A program made the translations under genes and the position numbers. A stretch of 45,038 nucleotides of DNA, taken from positions 1 to 45,038 of the forward strand of contig NZ_QLNP01000083.1 in the NCBI RefSeq assembly GCF_003261175.1, written 5' to 3'. This document shows positions 32,631 to 41,737 of the stretch, in pieces (positions within the stretch are counted from its first letter, which is position 1; every line of letters begins with the position of its first letter). The notes under the pieces are model-generated. The model searched no databases. It saw only the letters and a program-made list of their open reading frames with translations, and was not told where the DNA came from. The stretch comes from Arthrobacter globiformis (GTDB lineage: Bacteria; Actinomycetota; Actinomycetes; Actinomycetales; Micrococcaceae).

Positions 32631-33731
32631 TTGAAAATCGAACGGATTGAAGTGATTCCCTACTCGATCCCCTACACGCATCCCCTGAAGTTCGCCAGCG
32701 GCGAGGTGGCGAATGCTGACCATGTACTGGTGCGCCTGTACACGGACGACGGCGTCGTGGGAGTTGCAGACGCACCTCCCCGCCCATATACCTACGGGGA
32801 GACGCAGGAGTCGATCGGAACGATCATCGAGAAGACCTTTGCCCCGCAGCTGATCGGCCTCGAGATATTGGACCGCGAGCAGATCCAGGCGGTACTGCGC
32901 CGCACCATTCACAATCAGGTCGCGAAGGGTGCCGTTGACATTGCAGTGTGGGACGCGATCGGCAAGACACTCGGCACTCCGGTGCATAAGCTGCTCGGAG
33001 GGTACACGGACCATATGCGGGTCAGCCATATGCTCGGCTTCCGGCCCGCGCAGGAACTCCTCGACGAAGCCTTGGGCTTTGGAGAGGAATACGGCATCAC
33101 CACCTTCAAACTGAAGGTGGGCCGCAGGCCGCTGTCACTGGACGTGGAGGCTTGCCGCGTGCTGCGCGAGGGGTTGGGTGACGATGTGGAGATCTACCTG
33201 GACGCGAACCGCGGATGGACCGCAAACGAAGCCCTTGAGGTGCTGCGGCGGACCGAGGGATTGGGACTGACCCTGCTCGAGGAGCCCTGTGACGCAAAGG
33301 AAGCAATGAGTCGCCGCCGCCTGGTCGACAAATCCCCAATTCCGGTAGTGGGCGACGAATCCGTCCCCACGGCCGGCGATGCGTCACGGGAACTGCTCTC
33401 CGGCGGCTGCAATGCCATCTGCATCAAGACCGCGCGCTCTGGCTTCACGGAGGCCACGGAGATCCTCGGGCTCTGCACCGGGCTCGGCGTGGACGTGACC
33501 ATGGGCAACCAGATCGACACACAGGTTGGCTCGCTTGCGACCATCGCCTTCGGTGCCGCCCACGAGGCCACCAGCCGCCGCGCTGGCGAACTGTCAAACT
33601 TCCTCGACATGGCCGACGACCTGCTGGCCGACCCTCTCCGAATCATCGGTGGCACGATTTCGGTGCGCGATCTGCCCGGGGTCGGAGCCGAAATCGACGA
33701 CGACAAGCTCGCTACCTACAGGCTGTCCTAG
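32631..33731 (+). CDS. catB: Muconate cycloisomerase CatB
   Basis: A 366-residue enolase-superfamily enzyme of the muconate lactonising group. Catalytic K160 and K162 lie in TFKLKVG; metal ligands are D191 (YLDANRGW), E217 (LLEEPCD) and D242 (VVGDESVP); K266 is in CIKTARSG. It turns cis,cis-muconate into muconolactone. The start is a TTG at 32631, placed by AAAGGA nine bases upstream and by the family N-terminus MKIERIEVIPYSIPY; no ATG or GTG fits. It is 24 bp before catC, which it feeds. Confidence 0.94.
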   Translation: MKIERIEVIPYSIPYTHPLKFASGEVANADHVLVRLYTDDGVVGVADAPPRPYTYGETQESIGTIIEKTFAPQLIGLEILDREQIQAVLRRTIHNQVAKGAVDIAVWDAIGKTLGTPVHKLLGGYTDHMRVSHMLGFRPAQELLDEALGFGEEYGITTFKLKVGRRPLSLDVEACRVLREGLGDDVEIYLDANRGWTANEALEVLRRTEGLGLTLLEEPCDAKEAMSRRRLVDKSPIPVVGDESVPTAGDASRELLSGGCNAICIKTARSGFTEATEILGLCTGLGVDVTMGNQIDTQVGSLATIAFGAAHEATSRRAGELSNFLDMADDLLADPLRIIGGTISVRDLPGVGAEIDDDKLATYRLS

Positions 33732-33755
33732 CCCCGACCACAAAGGAGAAAAGTA

Positions 33756-34034
33756 GTGTTGTTTTTGGCCCGGATGGACGTGCAGTTCCCATCGCATCTC
33801 TCCCCCGAGGACGTTACCCGCATGCAGGGGTTGGAGAAGGAGTACTCCCAGGCGCTGCAACAGGAAGGCCGTCTTGCCTCAATCTGGCGGGTGGTCGGCG
33901 AGTACGCAAACTATTCGGTCTTCGACGTCGGATCCAACGACGAGCTGCAGCAGATCCTCAGCGGCTTCCCGATGTACCCCTACATGAAAATCAAGGTCAC
34001 ACCGCTGGCCAAACATCCCAACTCGATTCACTAA
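33756..34034 (+). CDS. catC: Muconolactone delta-isomerase CatC
   Basis: A 92-residue full-length CatC. It begins MLFLARMDVQFPSHLSPEDV and ends YPYMKIKVTPLAKHPNSI, both strongly family-like. It moves the double bond of muconolactone to give the beta-ketoadipate enol-lactone and works as a decamer in characterised species. The start is GTG with AAAGGAG eight bases upstream. The enol-lactone hydrolase (CatD/PcaD) is not in this window. Confidence 0.95.
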   Translation: MLFLARMDVQFPSHLSPEDVTRMQGLEKEYSQALQQEGRLASIWRVVGEYANYSVFDVGSNDELQQILSGFPMYPYMKIKVTPLAKHPNSIH

Positions 34035-34135
34035 CGCATCTTAGCCGGATCTTCAGGGGCTCTTGACATTGCATGAACCTGCTCCCCTAATGCTTTGCCA
34101 TCCTTCCGCACCCGTCATCGCCTCAGGAGCAAACG

Positions 34136-35446
34136 ATGCCCCACCCCTCGAAGGCCCAGTCCACGACTGACAAGGCAGGACCAGGCCTTAACCACGGAGC
34201 CCAACCGCTCTTCGAGCGGCCCGGGGCCCGTCCGGCTGGGGTACGCGACTTTCTGCGGGACATCGGCCCACATTACGCCTCGAACGGGGTCGTCGGACTG
34301 GCGTTTTCCGCCTCCGGTCCGATCGCAGTCACCCTTGCCGTCGGGTCCCTTGGCGGACTGACACAGGCCCAGCTCGCGTCGTGGGTCTTCGCCATTTTCC
34401 TCTCGGCAGGCGCGGCGACCCTGCTCATGTCAATGATCTATCGCCAGCCACTGGGCTTCGCCTGGTCCATTCCGGGGACGGTCCTGCTGGGGCCCTCCCT
34501 GCAGCACCTGTCCTTCCCGGAAGTGGTCGGGGCGTTTTTCTCCGCCGGCGTGCTGATCCTCGCCCTGGGTGCCACCGGCGTAGTGCGCCCAAGCATGGCC
34601 GCGATTCCCGTGCCGATTGTCATGGCCATGGTTGCAGCCGTGTTCCTCCGGTTTGGGACGGACATCGTCTCCTCCACCCGGACCGACCCCGCCGTGGCGG
34701 CACCGATGGTGGTGGCATTTCTCCTGCTGGCCGCCGTGCCCGCCCTGGGCAGGCATCTCCCTCCGGTACTCGGCGCCCTGGCGGTGGGCGTCGTCGCCGT
34801 CGCGCTCAGCGGCCGGTTCACCATTAAGGAGGGCGGCCCGATCCTCGCCGCCCCTGTGTTTACTGTTCCCGAGTTCACTTGGGCCGCCCAACTGGAGCTG
34901 GTGATACCCTTGGCGCTCACGGTACTGGTTGTGCAGAACGGGCAGGGTGCGGCTGTCCTCCGGACCGCGGGCCATCACCCTCCGATCACCGTCTTCGCGG
35001 TGAGTTCGGGCCTGTTCTCCCTGCTCAATGCGGCATTCGGCGCCGTCTCCGCCTGTGTCACCGGGCCGACCAACGCATTACTGGCCTCCTCCGGGCAGAA
35101 AAAACGCCAGTACACCGCAGCGGTGGTCTACGGTCTGCTGTCCCTGGTCTGCGCCCTGCTGGCCCCCACACTCACCCGCTTCATGCTCGCCACCCCCGAT
35201 GCATTCATTCTGGCCTTGGGCGGCATCGCAATGCTGCGGGCCCTCCAGCAGGCTTTCATCACCGCCTTCGCCACGAACTTCACCCTGGGATCACTGGTAA
35301 CTTTTGTTGTCACGGTTTCCGGTCTGGACCTCTTCAACATCCATGCCGCGTTCTGGGGAGTGGTCATCGGCTACGGCGCATCCCGCCTGCTCGAGCGCCA
35401 GGACCACGCTACAACTGATGCCGCTGTGCCTGGGCCGAAGGATTAG
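34136..35446 (+). CDS. benE: BenE-family benzoate/H+ symporter
   Basis: A 436-residue membrane carrier of the BenE family with about twelve hydrophobic segments. Signature stretches are NGVVGLAFSASGPIAVTLAV, MIYRQPLGFAWSIPGTVLLG and FGAVSACVTGPTNALLASSG. It brings in benzoate with protons. CAGGAG stands before the ATG. The 101-bp gap to catC contains TTGACA (34063-34068) and TAATGC (34088-34093) 19 bp apart, a possible separate promoter. Together with BenK it gives the locus two uptake routes. Confidence 0.94.
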   Translation: MPHPSKAQSTTDKAGPGLNHGAQPLFERPGARPAGVRDFLRDIGPHYASNGVVGLAFSASGPIAVTLAVGSLGGLTQAQLASWVFAIFLSAGAATLLMSMIYRQPLGFAWSIPGTVLLGPSLQHLSFPEVVGAFFSAGVLILALGATGVVRPSMAAIPVPIVMAMVAAVFLRFGTDIVSSTRTDPAVAAPMVVAFLLLAAVPALGRHLPPVLGALAVGVVAVALSGRFTIKEGGPILAAPVFTVPEFTWAAQLELVIPLALTVLVVQNGQGAAVLRTAGHHPPITVFAVSSGLFSLLNAAFGAVSACVTGPTNALLASSGQKKRQYTAAVVYGLLSLVCALLAPTLTRFMLATPDAFILALGGIAMLRALQQAFITAFATNFTLGSLVTFVVTVSGLDLFNIHAAFWGVVIGYGASRLLERQDHATTDAAVPGPKD

Positions 35447-35635
35447 ATGTCGCACATATTGGTCGTCATGCAGGCCATCAGGATCTTGGGGCGCGACGTC
35501 GCCCTGGTACCGCGCTTCTCGAAACTCCAGGTCCGCCCGTGAGCGCCCGGAAGAGCCTCGACGTCTTCCTCCGCGGGCAGCGGATCGGTGAGCTGCGAGG
35601 TCGTCCCCGTCCGCGAAACCTTCGAGAGTGACAGC

Positions 35636-36408
35636 GTGAAGACTCTGGGGATCGACCTGGCCGCTGATCCGAAGAGAACGGCTGCTGCGATCATTGAGTG
35701 GCGCGACGGGCAGGCGCGGCTTGTCCACTTGTCTCTCGGCGTCACGGACGAAACCGTCGTCGAGCTTTTCCGAGACTCCGATGTGACCGGCATCGACTGT
35801 CCTCTTGGCTGGCCGGCGCCCTTCCTCTCATTCCTCCTCGGTCATTCCCGGGAGGAACCCGGTGCCGTCCTCTGTCATGACGGGTTGGCGGGGCGCCGTG
35901 AGCTTGCCTACCGGACCAGCGACCGATTCGTCACTGGCAGAACGGGCCTGATCCCGTTGAGCGTGTCGGCGGACCGGTTGGCGCATCCGGCCATGCGCTG
36001 CGCCGTCATCCAGGCCAAAATAGCCCGGGCCTGCGGCGTTCAGCCCAGGGACGGCACGGGACATCTTGTCGAGGTCTACCCTGCCGCTTCCTTGAAGATA
36101 TGGGGCATCTCGGCCCGCCGGTACAAGGGCCGAGGGACACCTGAGTCCGAAGTCCGCAACAACATTCTGGGCCAGCTCACCGCCGCGGCACCCTGGCTGG
36201 ACCTTGATACCTACCGCGACCAGCGACCGCCTCGGACGATCTACTCGATTCCGTCATCGCATCACTGACAGCCCGCGCCACCGCACTCCAAGCGACCCTG
36301 CTCCCCGACCCAGACCAGAGCCTTGCAGCGCGTGAAGAGGGCTGGATCCACCTGCCAACCCGGCCGCTCACCGAGCTGAACAATCAGGGTCAACGGGGCT
36401 GCTTATGA
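35636..36408 (+). pseudogene. DUF429 protein gene interrupted by one frameshift
   Basis: The first part reads as a DUF429 protein: VKTLGIDLAADPKRTAAAII (GTG start at 35636), then VTGIDCPLGWPAPFLSFLL and GHLVEVYPAASLKIWGI. The frame ends early at 36268. From about 36215-36235 the next frame continues the family C-terminus: ASDDLLDSVIASLTARATAL and AREEGWIHLP, to a stop at 36406-36408. Loss of a single base explains the break. The family is of unknown function (RNase H-like fold proposed). A sequencing error cannot be excluded, in which case the gene would be intact at about 257 codons. The 189 bp before it show nothing I can assign. Confidence 0.75.
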
Positions 36409-36486
36409 CAGGCAGCGAACCACTGCCCGCATGATGCCGTCGCTCAGCGTGTCGATGACAACTACCTGCGGAACTAGAAAATGGGC

Positions 36487-37848
36487 TTACGAGAAATTCA
36501 TAAGGGCCTCGGTGACGAGGCCGCCCGGCTCTCCCAGGCGTAGGTGGGACCCGTTGGACGCCACCATTTCGCCGTTTATTACCACGTCGGTGACGTCGCT
36601 GGCCGTCGCGCTGAATGGGAACTGCTGCGCCTGCGATCCCGCGGTGCGAACCGAATCCGGTGCCACGGCCATCAGGTCACATACGGCGCCGGTCCGGAGG
36701 GCCGCCGGCATGACCGGCGTGGCCATGGCGGCCGCCGCCCCGCCCGTGGCCGCGGCCAGCAGTTCCCCTGGCGTGAATCTGCCACGTTGGCCGGAGCGAA
36801 GCCGCTCGCCGTGTTCCAGTGCGCGCATCTCGGTCCAGGGGTCGATCACGGCGTGCTGATCAGTTCCGAGCGCAATGTTCGCTCCGGCGTCGGACAATGC
36901 CCGGGCGGGCCCGATGCCGTCTGCGAGATCCGCCTCGGTACTCGGGCACATCACCACTGTGGAACCGGCCTCGCCAAGCAGCCGGATATCCTCCGGCGTT
37001 AGGTGCGTGGCGTGGACTGCGGACAGGCGCCGGGTGAGCAGTCCGTGCCGTGCCAGCAGACCCGCCGGGGTGACCCCGTATGCCCGCTGGCAGGCGTCGT
37101 TCTCCGCGGGCTGTTCGCTGAGGTGGATGTGAAGGGGAATGTCGGCAGGGAGATGTTCGGCGACAGTCTTGAGTTCCTGCTCGGGAACGCCCCGCACAGA
37201 ATGCAGCGCGGCTCCCACGCTGACCATTTCCGCGGGAAAGGCGCGGCTCACTTCGGCCCGAAGCGAGCTGAGTCTTTCCAGCCACCGGTGGGCGTCGGCG
37301 TCGCCGAACCGGACCTGTTCTGCGCTGAGCGGTGCGGCGACGCCGTCCGCTTTCACGCCGCCGGCCAGATACAGGGTGTCCAGCAGGGTCAGCCTGATGC
37401 CGGCCGCTGTTGCCGCCCGGGCCAGCGCCAGTTCCATCGCATGGCGCTCGGCATATGGGCGGCCGTCCGGCTGATGGTGGACGTAATGGAACTCCGCCAC
37501 GCTGCTGAAGCCGGCCACCACCATTTCTGCGAAGACCGCCGTGGCAAGCTTTTCGTACTTTTCCGGGGTCAGTTCGCCGGCACTGCGATACATCTGCTCC
37601 CGCCAAACCCAGAAGTCGCCGCGCCCGTCATGTGTGCGGCCGCGGAGAATCCTGTGGAAGGCGTGGGAATGGGCATTGGCGGCAGCCGGGAAGACGACGC
37701 CTTTCAGCACCGGGTCACCCGGTGCAGCGTTGACGCCGGACGTGATGCCTGCAATCCGTCCATCGTGCGTTTCCAGCCGCACGCCGGTGGCGACCGTTGG
37801 CCCGCCGTCGGCCTCTATCAGTGCCGCCTCGCACCAAAACCGGTTCAC
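36487..37848 (-). CDS. hutF: Formimidoylglutamate deiminase HutF
   Basis: A 453-residue amidohydrolase-superfamily enzyme. The metal pair H60 and H62 is in NAHSHAFHRILRGR; further ligands lie in PLHIHLSEQPAEN and the terminal LGTDQHAVIDPW. FWVWREQMY and FHYVHHQPDG are HutF-specific. It removes ammonia from N-formimidoylglutamate, giving N-formylglutamate, in histidine breakdown. The GTG start at 37848 overlaps the M20 gene stop as GTGA, so the two enzymes are made together. HutU to the right supports the assignment. Confidence 0.94.
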   Translation of the reverse strand: MNRFWCEAALIEADGGPTVATGVRLETHDGRIAGITSGVNAAPGDPVLKGVVFPAAANAHSHAFHRILRGRTHDGRGDFWVWREQMYRSAGELTPEKYEKLATAVFAEMVVAGFSSVAEFHYVHHQPDGRPYAERHAMELALARAATAAGIRLTLLDTLYLAGGVKADGVAAPLSAEQVRFGDADAHRWLERLSSLRAEVSRAFPAEMVSVGAALHSVRGVPEQELKTVAEHLPADIPLHIHLSEQPAENDACQRAYGVTPAGLLARHGLLTRRLSAVHATHLTPEDIRLLGEAGSTVVMCPSTEADLADGIGPARALSDAGANIALGTDQHAVIDPWTEMRALEHGERLRSGQRGRFTPGELLAAATGGAAAAMATPVMPAALRTGAVCDLMAVAPDSVRTAGSQAQQFPFSATASDVTDVVINGEMVASNGSHLRLGEPGGLVTEALMNFS

Positions 37849-39044
37849 AGCAGGCCCTCCAAAACATCAGCCAACGCGACAGCACCGGCGTTCGCGTCCT
37901 CGTCCGCAACATACTCCTCAGGGGAGTGCGATATGCCGCTGGGATTGCGGACAAACAGCATTGCGGACGGAACGTGCGCCGAGAGCACCCCCGCGTCATG
38001 GCCCGCGCCGGTGGCCAGCACGGGTGCATCGGGGAGGATTCCGCTGATCCGCCGGCTCAGTCCGGGGTCGAAATGCACGGTGTCACTGTAGGACTCCTCG
38101 GTGAGGGATACAGAGCATCCTTCACCGGCCGCAATGTGGCGGGCGGTGCCGTGAATGGATTCGATCAGGCGGGCGGTGACGGCGTCGTCGGGATGACGTG
38201 CATCCAGCCACATGTCCACCCGGGAGGCAATGACGTTGGTTCCGCCCGGCACCGGCATCAGGCGCCCGACGGTGGCACGCGCATCGGGCTGCGCCGCGGC
38301 GGTGTCGCGGACCGCAACGATGATCTGTGCAGCCGCGACCATCGGGTCCGCACGGTCCGCCATCAGGGTGGTCCCGGCGTGGTTGCCCTGGCCGCTGATG
38401 CTCAGCTTCCAGCGTCCGTGCCCGAGTATGGAACTTCCGACGGCGATGGCCGGGCCGTGCGCCCCGAGCCCCTTGCCCTGCTCGACGTGGAGTTCCACGA
38501 AGTCACCGATCCGCGCGAGGGCCTGGGCGTCAGGGCCCAGATGGCTGGGGTCAAGGCCGTTGGTCCGCGCCACGTCGGCGAAGGTGTTGCCGTCGCCGTC
38601 ACGCAGGTTCCGGGCCTTATCGACGGCGATGGCGCCCGCGAGAAGCCGGGAGCCGAGGCAGGCCACGCCGAAGCGTGAGCCTTCCTCCTCCGGGAACACC
38701 GTGATGGCCAGGGACCGCGCCGGCACTGTTCCGCGCGCTTTGAGAATGTCGACCGCGGCCAGTGCCGAGGCAACGCCGAGAGGGCCGTCGAAGGCCCCTC
38801 CTCCCGGCACGGAATCAAGGTGGCTGCCCGTGACCAGGGCACCCTCCTGGGGCTTGCCCCACCATGCCCAGATGATGCCGTTGCGGTCGGTCTCCACGGA
38901 AAGGCCGCGCTGGAGTGCCTGTTCGATGAACCATGCCCTCAGGTCGAGCTCGGCGGTCGAATAGACAGCGCGGGAATAGCCTCCGCGAACCGCGTCCCGG
39001 CCCACGCCCTTGATCGAGTCAAGGAGCTGATTGACGGTTTCCAC
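37845..39044 (-). CDS. M20-family amidohydrolase (allantoate/N-carbamoyl amino acid hydrolase type)
   Basis: A 399-residue dinuclear-metal hydrolase. Metal ligands visible are H75 (GSHLDSVP), D86 (GAFDGPLG), E120/E121 (FPEEEGSRF), the His in ELHVEQGKGL and the C-terminal ISHSPEEYV. By family it would cut the N-acyl or N-carbamoyl bond of an amino acid or allantoate. Its tight coupling to hutF, and the absence of a HutG-like gene here, suggest it deformylates N-formylglutamate. GGAGG precedes the GTG at 39044. Annotated relatives are usually called allantoate amidohydrolase, a name that may mislead in this locus. Confidence 0.86.
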   Translation of the reverse strand: METVNQLLDSIKGVGRDAVRGGYSRAVYSTAELDLRAWFIEQALQRGLSVETDRNGIIWAWWGKPQEGALVTGSHLDSVPGGGAFDGPLGVASALAAVDILKARGTVPARSLAITVFPEEEGSRFGVACLGSRLLAGAIAVDKARNLRDGDGNTFADVARTNGLDPSHLGPDAQALARIGDFVELHVEQGKGLGAHGPAIAVGSSILGHGRWKLSISGQGNHAGTTLMADRADPMVAAAQIIVAVRDTAAAQPDARATVGRLMPVPGGTNVIASRVDMWLDARHPDDAVTARLIESIHGTARHIAAGEGCSVSLTEESYSDTVHFDPGLSRRISGILPDAPVLATGAGHDAGVLSAHVPSAMLFVRNPSGISHSPEEYVADEDANAGAVALADVLEGLL

Positions 39045-39067
39045 AGTGAACCTCCGGTAGTAGGGAC

Positions 39068-39084
39068 TGCCACCAAGTAAAAAC
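39068..39084 (-). promoter_or_regulatory. 17-base hut element, left copy
   Basis: On the minus strand this reads GTTTTTACTTGGTGGCA, ending 23 bp upstream of the M20 hydrolase start. The same string with a single G/A change occurs on the plus strand at 39245-39261. The copies face away from each other, each toward the genes it would control, which marks them as operators or matched promoter parts. Confidence 0.68.
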
Positions 39085-39244
39085 TAGATTCCACTGGATG
39101 ACAAGGGTTTCAGGGCTCGCCCGGAACAGTTAACCGCCCTGCAACACGGCGGAAACACGCCGTTGCCACAGGGCGTAACACTCATCAGCCCGGTCGAAAA
39201 CCTGCGTAATTTTGGCTCAAGGGGTTGCCATCAAATGAAAGTAG

Positions 39245-39261
39245 GTTTTTACTTAGTGGCA
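39245..39261 (+). promoter_or_regulatory. 17-base hut element, right copy
   Basis: GTTTTTACTTAGTGGCA, 16 of 17 identical to the minus-strand copy at 39068-39084. It ends 39 bp before the preferred iclR start. It also overlaps a short inverted pair, AAGTA and TACTT six bases apart. Likely binding site of the IclR regulator encoded next to it, by position. Confidence 0.68.
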
Positions 39262-39300
39262 AGACATAGTGATTCGGACCACTTGAAAGCGGGTCAGACA

Positions 39301-39987
39301 GTGGCTGCAGATTCTTCGACACGCACGGTGGAGAGGGCGCTGGCGCTGCTCAGCGCCGTGTGTACTGACGGCTCCATCACCCTCAGCGACGCCGCACGTG
39401 TTGTTGACCTGTCCGCCAGCACAGCACTTCGCCTCCTCCGCACTCTGGAGGGCGCCGGCTTTGTATCGAGGGACCCGGGCGGGAACTTCCGCCCCGGCGC
39501 CAGTGTCATCCAGCTGGGCGCGCTGGCATTGAGCCAGGAATCACTGGTCTCGATCTGCACCCCGCACATGAAGCGGCTGGTGGCCGAAACGGGTGAGTCC
39601 TGCTATCTGAGCATTCCCGGTCCTGGGGACACCGGAATCTACATAGCAATAGTCGAAGGTACCCGCTCGGTCCGGCATGCCAGCTGGGTCGGTCGGAGCA
39701 TACCGCTGGACGGATCTGCTGCCGGCCAGGTCCTGAACGGCCACCAGCCCGAGCGCGGCTTCGCCATCGTGCGCAGCGGAGTGGAAGACGACATCACAGC
39801 CGTCGCCGCTCCCATCGTGATCGGCGGCCGCACTGTTGCCGCGCTGAGCATCGTCGTACCCAGCTACCGGCTGGACGAAGCCAAGGCTCTGAAGATTGGC
39901 GAGGAACTGGTGAAGGTCGCTGGCAATGTCCTCACCGAGCCCTCCGGAAACCATGAAATGCCCCAGGAAAGCATGGAAGAGAAATGA
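39301..39987 (+). CDS. IclR-family regulator of the hut locus
   Basis: A 228-residue IclR protein from the GTG at 39301. The helix-turn-helix is at about 5-65 (TRTVERALALLSAVC, then VDLSASTALRLLRTLEGAGF) and the effector domain follows (HMKRLVAETGESCYLSIPGP). Open frame continues upstream to ATGs at 39235 and 39163, but family similarity starts at TRTVERAL and the 17-base element lies in that upstream part, so the short form is preferred. The stop overlaps the ABC ATPase start (ATGA). It probably senses urocanate or a later intermediate; this is inference. Confidence 0.85.
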   Translation: MAADSSTRTVERALALLSAVCTDGSITLSDAARVVDLSASTALRLLRTLEGAGFVSRDPGGNFRPGASVIQLGALALSQESLVSICTPHMKRLVAETGESCYLSIPGPGDTGIYIAIVEGTRSVRHASWVGRSIPLDGSAAGQVLNGHQPERGFAIVRSGVEDDITAVAAPIVIGGRTVAALSIVVPSYRLDEAKALKIGEELVKVAGNVLTEPSGNHEMPQESMEEK

Positions 39988-41090
39988 TCAAGTTTGAAAA
40001 TGTCACCAAGACCTATCCTGACGGAACAGTCGCCGTCGACGGGCTGAACCTTGAAGCGCCGACCGGGAAACTAACAATCCTGGTTGGTCCGTCCGGCTGT
40101 GGCAAGACCACCTCCCTGCGGATGATCAACCGCCTGATTGAACCGACCAGCGGAACCATCTACCTGGACGACCAGCCCACCTCCGGCATGGATGCAGCGT
40201 TGCTCCGCCGCCGGATCGGCTATGTCATCCAGCACGCCGGCCTGTTCCCGCACCGCACCATCGTGGACAATGTGGCAACCATGCCGGTGCTGCTTGGGGA
40301 GGGCAGGCAAAAAGCCCGCACGAAGGCTCTCGAACTGATGGAGCGGGTGGGCCTGCCGGCGAACTTTGCCAACCGCTACCCCTGGCAGCTCTCGGGCGGC
40401 CAGCAGCAGCGTGTTGGAGTAGCCCGCGCGCTGGCCTCGGATCCGGCCTTCATGCTGATGGATGAACCGTTCAGTGCCGTGGACCCCGTGGTCCGCGCAC
40501 AGTTGCAGGACGAGTTCCTCCGCCTGCAGCGCGAAATCGGCAAGACCATCATCATGGTCACCCACGACATCGACGAGGCCCTCAAGCTGGGCGACCAGGT
40601 GGCTGTGATGCGCGTCGGCGGAAAGCTGGCCCAGATGGCCACGCCGTCGGAGCTCCTGACCGCCCCCGCCGATGAATTCGTGGCCGACTTCGTTGGCCGG
40701 GACCGCGGCTACCGTTCCCTGGGGTTCGCCAATGCCGCCGGCACTGTCTCGGTCAGCGAAGAACCCGTGGTTCACCTCGGAGCCTCCGCCGCGGAAGCGC
40801 AGGCAAAGGCATCCGGCGCGTGGGTGCTGGTCCTCGACGGCGCACGGAAGCCGCTGGGCTGGGCACAGCCCGAGCTGATCGGCAGTGAACTGAAGACAGA
40901 ACACCTGAACCTTAGCGGGACGTCAGCGTCAGCCTCCGGAACCATGCGGCAACTGCTCGACGCGGCACTGTCCTCGCCCAGCCGCCGCGGCGTCGTCGTC
41001 AATGACCACGGTGAGCTCATCGGCACGGTCACTGCCAGCGACATCGTCAGGGCCATCGAGGCCGAACCGCACCTGGAGACGGCCCGATGA
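39984..41090 (+). CDS. Glycine-betaine/histidine-type ABC importer ATPase with CBS-like domain
   Basis: A 368-residue ATPase of the ProV/OpuCA group. Walker A GPSGCGKTT (35-43), signature LSGGQQQRVGVARAL and Walker B FMLMDEPF are intact. The C-terminal 100 residues are CBS-like (RRGVVVNDHGELIGTVTASD). In osmolyte systems the CBS pair senses ionic strength; here the setting points to uptake of histidine, urocanate or a similar compound. ATGA overlaps on both sides couple it to iclR and to the first permease. Confidence 0.92.
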   Translation: MIKFENVTKTYPDGTVAVDGLNLEAPTGKLTILVGPSGCGKTTSLRMINRLIEPTSGTIYLDDQPTSGMDAALLRRRIGYVIQHAGLFPHRTIVDNVATMPVLLGEGRQKARTKALELMERVGLPANFANRYPWQLSGGQQQRVGVARALASDPAFMLMDEPFSAVDPVVRAQLQDEFLRLQREIGKTIIMVTHDIDEALKLGDQVAVMRVGGKLAQMATPSELLTAPADEFVADFVGRDRGYRSLGFANAAGTVSVSEEPVVHLGASAAEAQAKASGAWVLVLDGARKPLGWAQPELIGSELKTEHLNLSGTSASASGTMRQLLDAALSSPSRRGVVVNDHGELIGTVTASDIVRAIEAEPHLETAR

Positions 41091-41737
41091 ACCTCGAATG
41101 GCTGGGCCGCCAGTTCGACAACATTGTCTTCCTCCTCGGCTGGCACGTGCTGCTGGCCGTCACCCCGCTTGTCTTGGGCCTGCTGATTGCACTGCCCCTG
41201 GGCTGGTGGGCTCACCGCAGCCGCCGCATCTACCCCCTTTTGGTAGGGGTAGCGGGCCTGCTCTACACCGTCCCCTCCTTGGCGCTGTTCGTGTTGCTGC
41301 CGCTGGTCCTGGGCACCAAGATCCTGGACCCGCTTAACATCGTGGCCGCACTGACCATTTATACGGTGGCGCTGCTGGTCCGCGTAGTGGCAGACGCCCT
41401 GGAGTCCGTTCCCGAAGACACCGTCCAGGCGGCGAAGGCGATGGGCTACCGCGGCTACCAGAGCCTGCTGAAGGTGGAGCTCCCCGTGGGCGTCCCCGTG
41501 ATCTCCGCCGGCCTCCGCGTGGCAGCCGTTTCCAACGTCAGCCTGGTGTCCGTGGCCGCACTGCTGGGCATCCCCCAGCTCGGCTCCCTCTTCACCCAAG
41601 GCTTCCAGCTGCGGTTCTTCACCCCGATCGTTGCCGGCATCATCCTCTGTGTGGTCCTGGCCATGGTCCTGGACGGGCTGATCATTCTTCTCAACCGGTG
41701 GCTGACACCGTGGACCCCCAAGGTGGTGGCATCGTGA
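41087..41737 (+). CDS. ABC importer permease, OpuCB type
   Basis: A 216-residue inner-membrane permease with about five to six membrane segments. It has the coupling-loop pattern ALESVPEDTVQAAKAMGYRG typical of glycine-betaine-class permeases, which contacts the ATPase. Start overlaps the ATPase stop (ATGA). It pairs with the next permease to form a heterodimeric channel. Confidence 0.9.
   Translation: MNLEWLGRQFDNIVFLLGWHVLLAVTPLVLGLLIALPLGWWAHRSRRIYPLLVGVAGLLYTVPSLALFVLLPLVLGTKILDPLNIVAALTIYTVALLVRVVADALESVPEDTVQAAKAMGYRGYQSLLKVELPVGVPVISAGLRVAAVSNVSLVSVAALLGIPQLGSLFTQGFQLRFFTPIVAGIILCVVLAMVLDGLIILLNRWLTPWTPKVVAS

Noticed and set aside
35450-35600. Protein-like minus-strand reading (TWSFEKRGTRATSRPKILMA) before the DUF429 gene
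   Set aside because: It has no proper start and cannot be tied to a family; possibly a gene remnant but not supported enough to annotate.
37003-38091. 362-codon plus-strand frame opposite hutF and the M20 hydrolase
   Set aside because: Antisense shadow; both enzymes on the minus strand have complete metal sites.
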